Positions 1 to 11,600 of a stretch of DNA of 64,000 nt are shown here, one piece after another (position 1 is the stretch's first letter; each line of letters starts with the position of its first letter). Origin of the DNA: Nectonema munidae (Eukaryota > Nematomorpha > Nectonematoida > Nectonematidae); NCBI GenBank assembly GCA_030549495.1, contig JAUIRK010000746.1:1-64000 (forward strand), written 5' to 3'. Position numbers and translations under genes: made by a program. The notes beneath the pieces are model-generated. The model did no database searches. It was not told where the DNA came from and was given only the letters and a program-made list of their open reading frames with translations.

Positions 1-858
1 CAGAAATGTCAATTTGTACATTAATATCCGGCTGTAGTGATTTAGTCGTTGATAATTTTTAATATATGTCATAGATGTCTTTTGAATTTAAACTTTTATA
101 AATTTATATAGCTTAAGTTGTTTATGTTAGAAAATTTCTGATAGGCGTACTCTAGTTTTTATAGAATTTAATAGATAGTATTTTTTTTAGTTTTAATAGA
201 TAGTATTTCATTTATTTTTGCAAAGCGACTATCTCATATTGAAGTACCATTAGAATGTATGTCAATAGACATGATTTTTTTTATTTACACAATGAATCTT
301 GTTTTTTCTAAATCTTAGCTCTTTTTATTCGATTTTTATAAAAGTAAGTATTTTTCCTTTTTTAGATTGAAAAACTTTGCTTCTCTTTTTCCACTTTACG
401 ATTAAGAAGACTACAAATATTTAAATCCTGTTGCCCTAACAAAAGCATCTCATATATCTGCTAATTTACATATTGGATGATGAAAAAAGAAACAGTCACT
501 GAAGGCGACCTACTGATAAAATTTGCGTCATTAGTTATATTTTAAATAAATCATTTTTTTTTCAAAATTAATTTTTTATCGACTTTTAATTTTAAGACAG
601 AGGAAAAAGATGAAGCTAGACTCCATGTATTCTATCTATAATTTTAGCTATGACGTAGAATAAAAACCAAGATAATTCAATAAGAAATAGGTAATAATAG
701 TTCGAAAATAGAAAAAGATTACTTTAAATTAGTGAATATCTATTTTATATTTTTAGTGAATATCTTTATAATAAAAATATTAATATAAAATATATTATAT
801 TTTATATAAAATATAATATTAAATATATAAACAAAATTTTACAAGATTTAATGCTTTA
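1..858. other. Gene-free AT-rich flank
   Basis: I see no open frame, RNA gene or terminal repeat here. The stretch is AT-rich with T/A runs and a short palindromic TATATTTTATATA-like patch near 780-825. It may include the left end of the adjacent MULE element, but I could not find a matching terminal inverted repeat. Confidence 0.5.
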
Positions 859-864
859 TTAAAA

Positions 865-1125
865 ATCATATCAAAACAATCCACTATTTGGCTTTTTCAT
901 TGCACATTTTCCCAACTGTATCTAGTAGAGAAAAAAAGTTAGTATATAAATTTCTTTATAAATTTAGTGAGTAAATCCAAGTAATTTACCTTCTAGTTTT
1001 TTAGAGTCAAATTGCACTAACACTTCCATGATTTGCCTTTTTTATTGCACTTTTTTCGCAACGATATCTATAAAAAAAAACAAGTGGATGTTTTTTGTAA
1101 AGTAAAGTATGACTAATATTTTACC
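865..1125 (-). repeat. Tandem duplication of the transposase's last exon and intron
   Basis: Two units with a period of about 146 bp lie at the 3' end of the MULE reading frame. On the minus strand each has a splice-acceptor-like TAG next to an exon starting ATATCGTTGCG (near 1067) or ATACAGTTGGG (near 921). Each continues into an A-rich coding stretch and, upstream, a matching donor (GGTAAAATATT near 1125; GGTAAATTACT near 990). The copies have diverged, so the duplication is not recent. It may change the encoded C-terminus or just be a local tandem repeat. Confidence 0.45.
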
Positions 1126-3831
1126 TTTTAATTTTTTTTGTCCTGGTTTTTTTGCAACTTTAGGTCTGTTTAATGTAAGAAGCAGACCATCTGAAGAAAA
1201 CTGGTATTTTTTGTAAAATATTGATTTATGGAAATTAAAGAAATCGTTTAGTATGTTTTCTTTATCTTTTATTTCCATCATATTCCACACCTGTTCTGAC
1301 ATAATGAATTTTGATGCCTCTCCAACTATTTTATAGTTACCCTTTCCATGAAGGGCTGCTTTTATCATCTCATTTTCATAAAAAACTTCTTCGATATAAC
1401 TGATGATTTCAGTGAGTTTTTTCGGCTTCCAGCTTATTAAATATTTCAGTTTATTATTCATTGATTCACAAAGATTATTTTTCCATTCCCTTGGAATAAA
1501 CTTATACTTCATACGTGTTTCGAAGATGAATTCTTTGATTGTTGGCAAGAGTTTATGAGTCAAATAACGGCCAAGAAGTCCTTCGTACTGATTGATGATT
1601 TCACCTTTCTTTACTTCAAATTCTTCATTAGTATGACTTTCTATAAGTCCTGTTGTCGAAAAAATTTTTTCAATAAACTCTTTAACTTTCTTTTCGCTGC
1701 TTCGTATTTTATTTTTCATATGACGTTTAATATTTTCCTGTATATGCCTTGTACAAAGTAATATTTGAGCAGAAGGTAGAGATATTTTTATTGCCTTGAC
1801 CAATGCAAACTCCTGATCTGTTCCTATTATAATTTTTTACAAGTTTTTGGGTGCTTTGAAAGCATTGTATATCAAATAATTTATATGTGTGAAAAAGTCT
1901 ATGTATGTTGCACATTCTGAGCTAAAATGAAAAAAAACTGGCCCAAGTAATATGGAATTCTTATTATTGTCACAAGAAAAAAGACAGGTATCTTGAAAAA
2001 CAGTAGTTGTAACAAAACAAGAACTTAAATTGAATGTACGATCGATGCATAATATACCACATGAATTTTGTTGATATAGGATACAATTTTGCATATATGT
2101 GGCTTGTTCCATTGTGTAACAAATTACACCTGGACTTTTGGCGTTATTGAAGATAATTTTTTTGATGAATGAATCTTGCTTTGTCGATGAGCTGATGATA
2201 CATTGAATCTCATCTGCAAGATTAGATGATGAAAAATTTTCTTTTGATGCTAAATTATATATATATTTTGAATTACAAGGAGCCATTTTTTCATGTAATG
2301 TATCTATGTATATTTGTTTTGGTGGTATGTGGGAAGCAATGCCATTTAAAACTCTTTTTTTAACTTCTAAAGGTGTTCTTATATACTCTTTTAATTGATG
2401 TTTTGAATTCCCATGTTTTGAAATTAAGCTTTCTGGATACGATCCGATGTATTCAAATAGACATTTATCAAAATTTTCTTTATTAAATTTTGGATATTGT
2501 TCAATCCAAGAAACTTTTCTTTTGTAAGATGAAGTCCTTTTTAGATTTGTGTAATACTTGTGCAATATTATTAATGACTCAATTTGGGGTTGCGGATTCA
2601 GAAAGAATTTCTTACTTCCTCTTTGTTTGAAAAAATTTCTTTCTTCATTCATGAAAACATGCTCAAACCCTTTTTCGTTTTCTATAAAATAGTATTTTTT
2701 ACTAGATGTTGCTTTCCATGCACCACAGTTGTCGTAAAAAATGTTTTTTGTGCCATCTTGACTCTTTTTAACAATAAAGTACACATTTTCTTTGATGCCT
2801 TGCGGAACAAAATTCATTGGATCTTCACATATATTCAACTTTTCAATTACACTAAATGAAGAAAGGAATCTCAAAATTTTGCCTTCATTTACAGTCTTAG
2901 TCGGAATATTTGAAGAGTGGTAATCAAAATATGAAGAATCACTGATTTTCACTTTTTCTATATTTATAACTTCCTCATCAATGGAAATATACCTAGACGA
3001 AGTATGATACACAAATTCTGTTTTGATTAGCGGTACGAAATGGTTAGGAAAAAAAACATCAAAAGGGGTTTCGGTGTTCGTCCAGCATATATCAATTATT
3101 TCATTTGAAAAAACATAGTTACGTGGAAAAAATATAACATTTAAAAGAGCTTTAAGGATATATGTTTTCATATGTTGTGGATAGTTCGATCTGATTGGAA
3201 ACCCTAAAACACTTGCCGCCGCCATGATTGTGTAAGCCGAAGCCCATTCAAACTTGTTACAAATTTTTTGGCACTCATCATCTATATCGCATGAAACTTT
3301 ATGAATTCCAAAGTCCAATCCTTTTTCCCTATAAAATTCCTTGAAGAGATTCAACTCTATAGAAGACTTTACCCTCAGCTCTGTACTCAAACTTTCATCG
3401 CCAATAAGCGCTACTGAAATTTAATTAAACAGGCAGTTTCCATCAGCAGAAACTTTTACTGGAACTTTTGCTTTTGATTTAAATAAAGATAAAGTAATAT
3501 AATCAATTTCAAAATGGGAAGCATGTGGATTAAAAGAATACTTTCGGTTCAAAGGCTTTATATCATTTCTCAAAAAAATATGCTCTTTTATAAACAGAAG
3601 TTTATGTAGAATTACTTCATATTCAAAATAAAAACCAATTCGATTAATAGCTCTTTCAAAAAAATCGATGTCATAATTGCGTAAACAAAAAGAACATAAA
3701 AATTCTAGTGTAGTAAAAATGAAAGCTTCTACAATTGATAACTTTTGGCAAGAAGGATGAAAATTTTTTTTACAGTTCACGCATTCAACAGATCTTTTTT
3801 TTACGTTTCTGAAACAAAATGAGCAAAACAT
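1042..3831 (-). pseudogene. PHD-OTU-MULE transposase, two in-frame stops
   Basis: One reading frame of about 929 codons runs from the ATG at 3829-3831 to a stop at 1042. It is interrupted by stops at 3421-3423 and 1837-1839 without any frame change. Residues 2-50 form a PHD-like C4HC3 finger (CSFC, CVNC, FHPSC, CSFC). Residues 127-264 look like an OTU cysteine protease: VSADGNCLFN gives the Asp/Cys box with Cys133, and NHFVPL holds a likely catalytic His264. The MULE transposase core follows with Asp597 (CIDRTF), Asp672 (GTDQE), the CxxH motif LCTRH near 693-696, and Glu789 (LCESMNN). A Lys-rich tail ends the protein. A splice donor near 1122 on the minus strand suggests the natural end uses a further exon at about 1005-1069. 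The OTU and transposase calls rest on motifs only, but their order and spacing agree well. Confidence 0.75.
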
Positions 3832-3840
3832 TTTGAAGAC

Positions 3841-5607
3841 TCAATGACTCAATAAAGTTTTGTCATTAAAATTGAAAAGTTAAAGTCGTGATCTAAATAA
3901 AAATAAATAAAATATTTTGATACAAGCGAGATTATAACTTACAATATATCATATTTAAAATCATGAGAAATCCTGCTTTACTTGATACAAATAAAATAGT
4001 AAATAAGAGCTCTATTCATTTATGACTTACTTATACTCAAGGCATATCGTTAATGATAGTAATGGATATGTATACTTCTAATTTATTGTAAGCCTGAATC
4101 TAAATATAAAAAAACAACATAATAATTTTAGATTTGAAAATAATAAACATGAATATGTGAAAAATTTTTACCATAATAATATAAAGAAAGCGGCAGTAAT
4201 AGATACATGTATAGCTTAAACATGCAAAAGAACCTAGTATCCACTCAAAAAAAATATACACGCAATGTAGTAAAATCTTGATTAGACTATTTCAAAATAA
4301 AGTACCCCGAGAAACAATTGATGTTAATAATTAGATAAAATATAAAAGGTTATCAGAATATTATAGTACAATTATTAGTAAATTCAAAATGTCACATAAA
4401 AAACTCAACAAATACTAAATTTATTTATACTTATGACTTTTGAAACAATTCTGTACTAGAGAAATAGAAAACAGTAAATTAGCTTAAAAATGTAAAATGC
4501 TGTTGAAATTAAATTTAACTTAGTAATTTTGATTTGAAATTCATATATTGAAGAAAAATTTTTGATAGCATTTGTCTTGAAATGACTCTGCCCAGCTCTG
4601 CCCACTTCTGCCCACCTCTACCCACTAATTAGCATTACCCATTATTATTTATTATAGCAAAATCAACTGATTGGTGTATTAGAAAAGCAAGACCTAAGTG
4701 ATTTGTTAAATGCGAAGCTGAATGAATAAAACTATATTCTCTAATATTTAAAGTAAAGAATTATCCTTCAACCAGGTCTCTTGAAGAGCAATCACTTTTA
4801 ATGGATTACCAAATTTTGAATTAATATGCTCTATAAAAAAATATAGTATATGGTATTTGTTACGTATTGATTGAACATTCATACTAACTATATTATAATT
4901 GTAAAATTCATGAACTGATAAATTATCAAATACTCAGATGATACTTTATCTAATAAACTATGATACTCATAGCTAAATTTATCTAATCAATGATTAGATA
5001 AAAGAATAGTCAAATTGTTAGTGTTAAGATTATCTAATTGTTGTTTATAATTCAAAAAAGAAGTGCAACTGCCAGAGTTACAAATGTGGTTAGAAACATA
5101 TTTTTTCTTTGCACAACTAAAACAAAAAATGTTTTTTTTATTACAACAATCTTTAGAAAAATGCTCATGACTACAGTATTTACAAATAGGCTTGGATCGT
5201 TGTGTAATTATGTAAGAGCAAATTTACCGGTTAATTTATAAACTCAGTTTTATAATATCCGACGTTTATTGAAAAACAATTGGAATGATAGCATTCTGAG
5301 AAAATAACTTATTCCTTGACTATTGCCTTAAATATTTTCTAAACCAAAATAGCATGCGTGTAATATTGTTGTTATTCAAGTTATAACTAGTAAGGTGATG
5401 TGTACTAATTAAATATTAAATTCACATATAAATTCAACTACCTAGTAAAAATTTTTAAATGATATGATTTTTTGGACTAGATAATGTTTCTATAGTTTTA
5501 TGATGTTACTGCTAAAATTTCGATTTGGATCTAAAAATTTATTTTATTTTGAAAATTATTTGACTTTAATTAATACACATATTTCATGGTTTCCTTAGAC
5601 GTTTAAT
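3841..5607. other. Intergenic region upstream of phosphomannomutase
   Basis: No gene is recognisable. The stretch is AT-rich apart from a short CTCTGCCCA tandem array (annotated separately). It must contain the promoter and 5' leader of the phosphomannomutase gene, but I cannot point to a TATA box or initiator with confidence. A short open frame at 5038-5241 has no recognisable motif. Confidence 0.5.
4586..4625. repeat. Four-copy 10-bp tandem repeat (CTCTGCCCAS)
   Basis: Four head-to-tail copies of a 10-bp unit (CTCTGCCCAG, CTCTGCCCAC, TTCTGCCCAC, CTCTACCCAC) form a GC-rich island in AT-rich DNA, about 1 kb upstream of the phosphomannomutase start codon. It is either a simple tandem repeat or a cluster of protein-binding sites; the sequence does not tell which. 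Confidence 0.75.
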
Positions 5608-8600
5608 ATGCTAAAAGATTCAAATAGATTACAAACATTGTGTTTGTTTGATGTTGATGGAACATTGACTCCTCCAAGGCAGGTAATTTGTAATTAATAA
5701 ATAATATATAAATAAAGTTTTAAAGTGTCATTTGTTTAAAATACAAAGAGTAAACAAAAGAGGGTGTACCAAGAAATAATAATCGTCTGCTTACAACATA
5801 CATAATTCCATTGGAAGTAGACGATTATTCTTTAAAATTCTGGTCCTCAAAATGTTAATGAAAAAGAACTTAAAATGTTTTGTTTATAAAGAAATTTCTA
5901 TTCTAATCTTTCCAAATTTAATTTTTTTTTATTATTTTTAAAATAGAAAATTACCTCAGAGGTCAAAGAATATATAAAAGATTTGCGGCAGAATGGCATT
6001 TTTGTTGGAGCACTCAGTGGTTCAGATTTATCCAAAATAACAGTACAACTTGGAGGGAATAGTAAGATGTATTTTAAAATTTATTTACTTTACTTGCATG
6101 CCTTGTTTAATTTTTTTAAGTATTATTTGATTATGATTTTGTTTTGCCTGAAAATGGAGTTCTTTTGTATACTGATGGAATACTGCAATCCGAAAATGTA
6201 ATGTTTCGTTATTCTGATTCTTTCGTTCAAATTTTTAGCCATAACTTTATTATTGAGAAAATTTTTTATAATTATGTGATGATTAACGTATAGCAAAGTT
6301 GTTTCTATTAAACTTTTACAAAAATTATTTAATAATTAAAAAAATAAACTATTTAAAAATTAGAGAATTGGTTTAGAGTTCTTTTAGTTGAATCATTCTC
6401 TTTATTAATTTTATTTTGTTAGGGATATGAGATTGAAAAGCTCTTACTCCATTACAGACTTGATATTTATGGTGAGATCATTTCTTTCAAAAAAAATTAA
6501 ATCCAAAAATTCATATTAAAGCTTCAAAAATGCAAAAAAAACCAATTATGTCTCTTAAAACAAGGGTGAAGATTTGGAGTCGTTATAATCAAATTCAGGA
6601 GGTGGAGATATAGTAGGATGACCAGACGTCTGGAAAAAGCCGGATTTGTTCGGATTTTTTCGAGAAAAAAATAATTCTGTCCGGTTATTTTTTGATCTTT
6701 AAAATGTCCGGATATTTAATTTTTTCAATTTGTTCCAATCTGAAAATAAAATGTCGTATATTCTTCTTTTTTAACAAGTTTCTGATGCCCAAAAGAAAGT
6801 GTATTTTTAATCAAAGTCTTGCAAAAAAGTACGGATTTTTGAAAGAAGGAAAAAATAAAAGTGAAGTAGAATGTTTATTGTGTCAAAACTCAACATTTAT
6901 TTCAATCAGCAACAAGGGGGCTGGTGACATAAAAAAGCACATCAACACAGTTAAACACCAAAGCGCATTACAAAGTTCAAGTACTCAAATCAAAATGACA
7001 GATTATATTGGTAAAAATAATAAAATACAAAATTTAAGATGCCCGGCTGAAGGAGCTTTGGTTTATCATTGTGTTAAACATGGAAGTAGCTTTAGAAATA
7101 TGGAATGCACTTCTTTATTGATGAAGCAACTTTTTACAGATTCCGAGACGGCTAAAAGTATAGCCTGCTCTAGAACAAAAACATCTGCCATCATTAACAA
7201 AGTTTTTGCTCTTCATATTTTAAAAGTTAGTTTGAATGCTATAATGAGAGATAAAATATTGTTTTATGGAATATCTGTCGATATCAGCAATCATTATTCT
7301 TTAAAAGTTGTTCCATTAGTTGTTCAATACTTTGACTGGAAAGGAGAAGGTATTGTATCAAAAGTAATTGAAATACAAAATTTTCCAAATGAAAAGGCTG
7401 AAACATTATTCAATTATATTGTTGATACACTCTAAAAATTCGGTATTAATAGAAAATGTATTTCTTTTACTGCCGATAACTGCAATACAATGTTCGGAGG
7501 AAAAGATAATAAAGGCCAAAATAATGTTTTTTCAAGTTACAAAGATATCTTAGTAATTTTAATCAAGTTTCTTTGCGATGACCAGCGCATGTTTTAAACA
7601 ATGCTATTCATAAAGCTATAGATACCTTAGAAATTGATATTGAATTAGTTGTAACAAAGGTGTTTTATTACTTTCATACATACACTGTAAGAACTGAAAA
7701 TCTAAAAGATTTTTGTTCATTTGTAAACTTGAAGTTCAAAAACATTCTCTCCTTCAGTAAAACAAGATGGCTTTCTTTGTTTCCAGCTATTGAAAGAATT
7801 TTGGATTTGTTTGAAGCTTTGAAGTCTTATTTTCAATCTCAAAACAATGCTCCCACTGCTTTAAACAATTTTTTTGGGCATCCTTTCAGCGAAATTTATT
7901 TGAAACTGGTTTGTTCTTTAGCATACTTATTTCATACTTCCATTTCTAAAATAGAAAAATCTACTAATACTGTTGATGACAACTATGAAATTTTCACTGC
8001 AGTTTTAGAATCTTTGGAGAAACGTTTAAATGAAAACTTTTTACCTTCAGAACTTAAAGTTTTGGTGGAAAAAAAGCTTGAAAAGGGCTACGAAACTTCA
8101 TATAATAAATTTTAAAAGGATGTTAAAAAATTTTATGCTGAAGGCGTTTCTTACTTGGAGTCATGGCTGTCTTCGCTCAAAAAGTTTGCAGTTTTTCGAT
8201 GGATGACTCTTAAGAAAAACATACTATGGGAAGATATTTCAAAATCGTTAAAATTTTTGGACCAAAACAACATCAAAGTTGATGATGCCAAGCTATTTGA
8301 CGAATATGTATTATTAACCAAATTTTTGAATGAAGAAATAAAAAAGCCGGAGTTTTTGTCTTTATCAACTAATGAAAAATGATTAAAGTTTTTCAAGAAA
8401 CATCAAATACAAGAAAATTTTTCCGAACTTTCAATAATTGTTCAATATGTTTTTTCAATTCAAGCCTATAGTTCAAATCTGGAAAGAATTTTTTCAATGA
8501 TGGAGCACCAATGGACCGATAAGAGAAATAATTTATCAATTGAAACTATAAGAAGTCTTCTTATCATAAATTATAATTTCAAAAAGTTAACTTGTGCTGA

Positions 8601-11600
8601 GTTTTATAGGTATCTTCTGAAGAATCAAGACGTTTTAAAAAGTATATCTTCTTCAGACAAGTATGGATTTTCTCTGCAAAATAATTTTTTTTTAATTTTG
8701 CCTACTTTAGCATGTCCTTATTTTTTCGTTGAAAATATTTTTATGTCCTCTTTTTTCTTTTTTTTCATCTGGTAACCCTAAGATAGAGTCTCATTTTTTA
8801 AAGTATTTTAAAGAATGAAAAAATGACTTTAATTTTTGTAACCAAATTGAACGAGCCTTAATGGTTGTTAGGGTGTACCTCTCAGCTTAACAGTTGAAGG
8901 TCAGGGGTTCGATCCCCAAGGCTCCCAACTCTAAAAACAATTTCACAAAAATTGTAATTAACCATCTTAAGCATAATGCGAGCATATAGCCTTACGGCTG
9001 AAAGTGCTTTGATATCTCCAACCAAATTGAACACCACTTCTTTTTATCAAAGGCGGGTTGGATTTAAATATATTTAAAAATGTAAAATATCTGGAGTCGT
9101 AGTATTCGATTAGAGTATCGGATTTGGAGTCCGATTTTTCTATTCACTTGGAGTCCGAATAGGTCCCTCTATTTAAGTTTTTGCCTCTGACTCCTTACCC
9201 TGTTTATAACTCTTATTCAATTTGCTATGAAAAGAAGAAAGTGGTCGTTATTTTTACATATCGGAAGGATACCTGCCAATTATTTAGACATTATTTTATT
9301 TTTGTTTAGCGTGAGATTTTTCAAGTCAGAGGCATCATTTGGCTGTGAGATTTCTCATGTAGGCGACGTATATAAATTCATAACTCAATTTAATTTGAAC
9401 TTGTGATAGGATTTAAACAAACCAAAGCTTTCATATGTTTGATATACATTGTATATATTTATCTGAAAACTCTTTATTATTTAATTTTTCCTTTAATAAA
9501 AGACAAATAAACTTCAATTTGTAGAGATGTAAAAATTGTTTTGTTTTTCTCAACAAGGTTTGCCACAAGAAGCTTTAATCAAGAATTTTTAATGTAATTG
9601 TTTGATTTTTCAAGAAAAATACCTTTTATATGCTTTTATAGTAAGTTGTATAACGTTTAACATCTTTGATGCGCACAAGTAAATATACGAACACAAACAG
9701 TACAAAAAACCCAAATGATGATAATGATGACTTTGAGTGATGACTGTTTAGGATCAAATCTTGTATTATATTTTGCCCAACCAGAAAATATTTTGACTTT
9801 TTTGAAATTTCCATTACAAAAAATTCAGAGACAATACTATTTCTTTTCTTTTAAAAATAGAGATGCCATTAAAAATTATTTATATTTTCAATTAAACACT
9901 TAAAACGAATATATAATAAATTGTTCCTAGAGATCGAATATCTAAAAACAGTATTATAGATTTTTATATAACTCCTATAAATGGTTGAAATTTTTGATGC
10001 TAAGTCTGACTGCTTACGCTCAAAACGTGGGACTTGACAGGTATGAAAATGTTTTTGTTAAGTTCATGAAAATGTGAGCTGGTTTGGGAATTTTTTTTTA
10101 TCTATTCAACTTCTTTCAACCAAATAAAAAATTTTATAATAAAGTATAAAAGTATAGGTGTATCCAATTTTAAAACTTAAAATTTCGTTAAGTTGAAAGG
10201 TTGCAATTTTAGCCTCGTTAATTAACCTTAAAATTTTCCTATGGGTATACCGAGAAATCTTTTTTCTTTCAAAATACTGCTGAGAATAAAAGGGCCATCT
10301 CCTTTCTCTATGTTTGCGTTTAAAGCTGAATAAATTATCATTAAGACTAAAAACATTCTTAATAATACAAAGATAAACATTCTTTAAATCCTTAGTTGAA
10401 TCACTATTGTCAATCTTAATAATATATTAGGTGCACGTTCTATTAAACAAGATCTTTAATTCTCGAAATTTATTTTCAATCTAGGATATAATGCACCTAC
10501 TAATTAGAATTTGTTTTATGACTTAAAAATGGATGATATTTCTAAGATTCAACTACTTGAGTTCGCTTTTAAGTCTTTTTGTGCATATTGTCCTTCATTA
10601 CTCATGTACTTTTTCTTGCAATTGCGTGCCGGTTTTCTTCCTCTGAAGAATTCAAACGTTTTTTCCTTCTCTTGCGACCCGATTCTAATCTTATTAGTAA
10701 TCAAGCTATCACTAGACATTAAGTTTGTTTCCCACTATGGGAGCGCTGGCGGTAGGATTGTATCTTTCACTCAGCTGTATTTATATATTTGAAACATACA
10801 CTCTGGTAAATAAATATATATCAAGGTATCGTTATGTAGTAACGAGTGCCGATATTAAGAAATTAGTCCAGGTATATTCTGGACTCAGCATTCTGGACAG
10901 GACCACGATATCTGAAATGATGGGTGCGAACGTCACTAACAATACTTCACTTACCTATTTACTGTAATTGCAGTAGTGACAACCTAAGAAATCCACTTAA
11001 ATTGTACATTGATAGAACTAAAAATACTAAGTGTGAACAAGGAATCACTTATAAAATCCATGTTTGGAACTTCTCTATTAAAACTACTCGTACATCATAA
11101 CATCAAACCATACAGTTTAGATTTAGATGTATCGTTTTTGTAACACTGAAAGCGGCTTTTATTAGCCTTACTCGCACTTGTATTCAAAAATATTTATTTT
11201 GATTTTGCTTATAATGAATTTAATAAATAAGTCTTCTTCAGTCTAATAAAAAGTTTTCAAATATCTAACATGTGTATATATGATTTGTTGGCGTTGAAAC
11301 AACCCCAAAAAAATATATTTAATTGAAAGATCTGTTACTCTTGTTATTTTGTTCTAATGGTTTTTATTCATTTTACGGCGTCTCTGCCAACTTTTTCGCT
11401 AAATCTAAGGTTTTTCATTTGCCAGTTTGAAAAACCTGCATTTACGTTTACGATTTTCATTGAATGAATTTTTGAATTGGCATAAAATGAATATAATCTC
11501 CATTTGTAATGTAAATATTACTAATTTGACCATCTTTGTATTTTTCTATTTATTTAACAGTCCAATCATTTTTTCTTTTGAATTTAGGATATATCCTTAA

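Larger units (their letters stand above)
859..3840 (-). mobile_element. Mutator-like (MULE) DNA transposon with PHD, OTU and DDE domains
   Basis: The limits given are those of the recognisable coding part plus its duplicated terminal exon; I found neither terminal inverted repeats nor a 9-bp target duplication, so the true ends are unknown. One long minus-strand frame holds a PHD-like finger, an OTU protease signature and a MULE DDE domain. MULE transposons that carry an accessory cysteine-protease domain are known in animals and other eukaryotes. The element is broken by only two in-frame stops, so it is a fairly recent casualty. Confidence 0.75.

Noticed and set aside
6422-6470. A GT-AG bounded open segment ([17 protein letters not shown]) after phosphomannomutase exon 3
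   Set aside because: Its translation does not match the family, and including it would put 16 extra residues in a conserved stretch. Exon 3 joins exon 4 at 11588 in phase with the expected sequence.
8853-8924. Stand-alone tRNA gene
   Set aside because: The B box is perfect, but the T stem does not pair properly if the acceptor stem does, and the unit with its tail is bounded by a 13-bp direct repeat, so a SINE explains it better.
10511-10967. Overlapping open frames in phosphomannomutase intron 3
   Set aside because: No recognisable domain, no splice context and typical chance length for this base composition.
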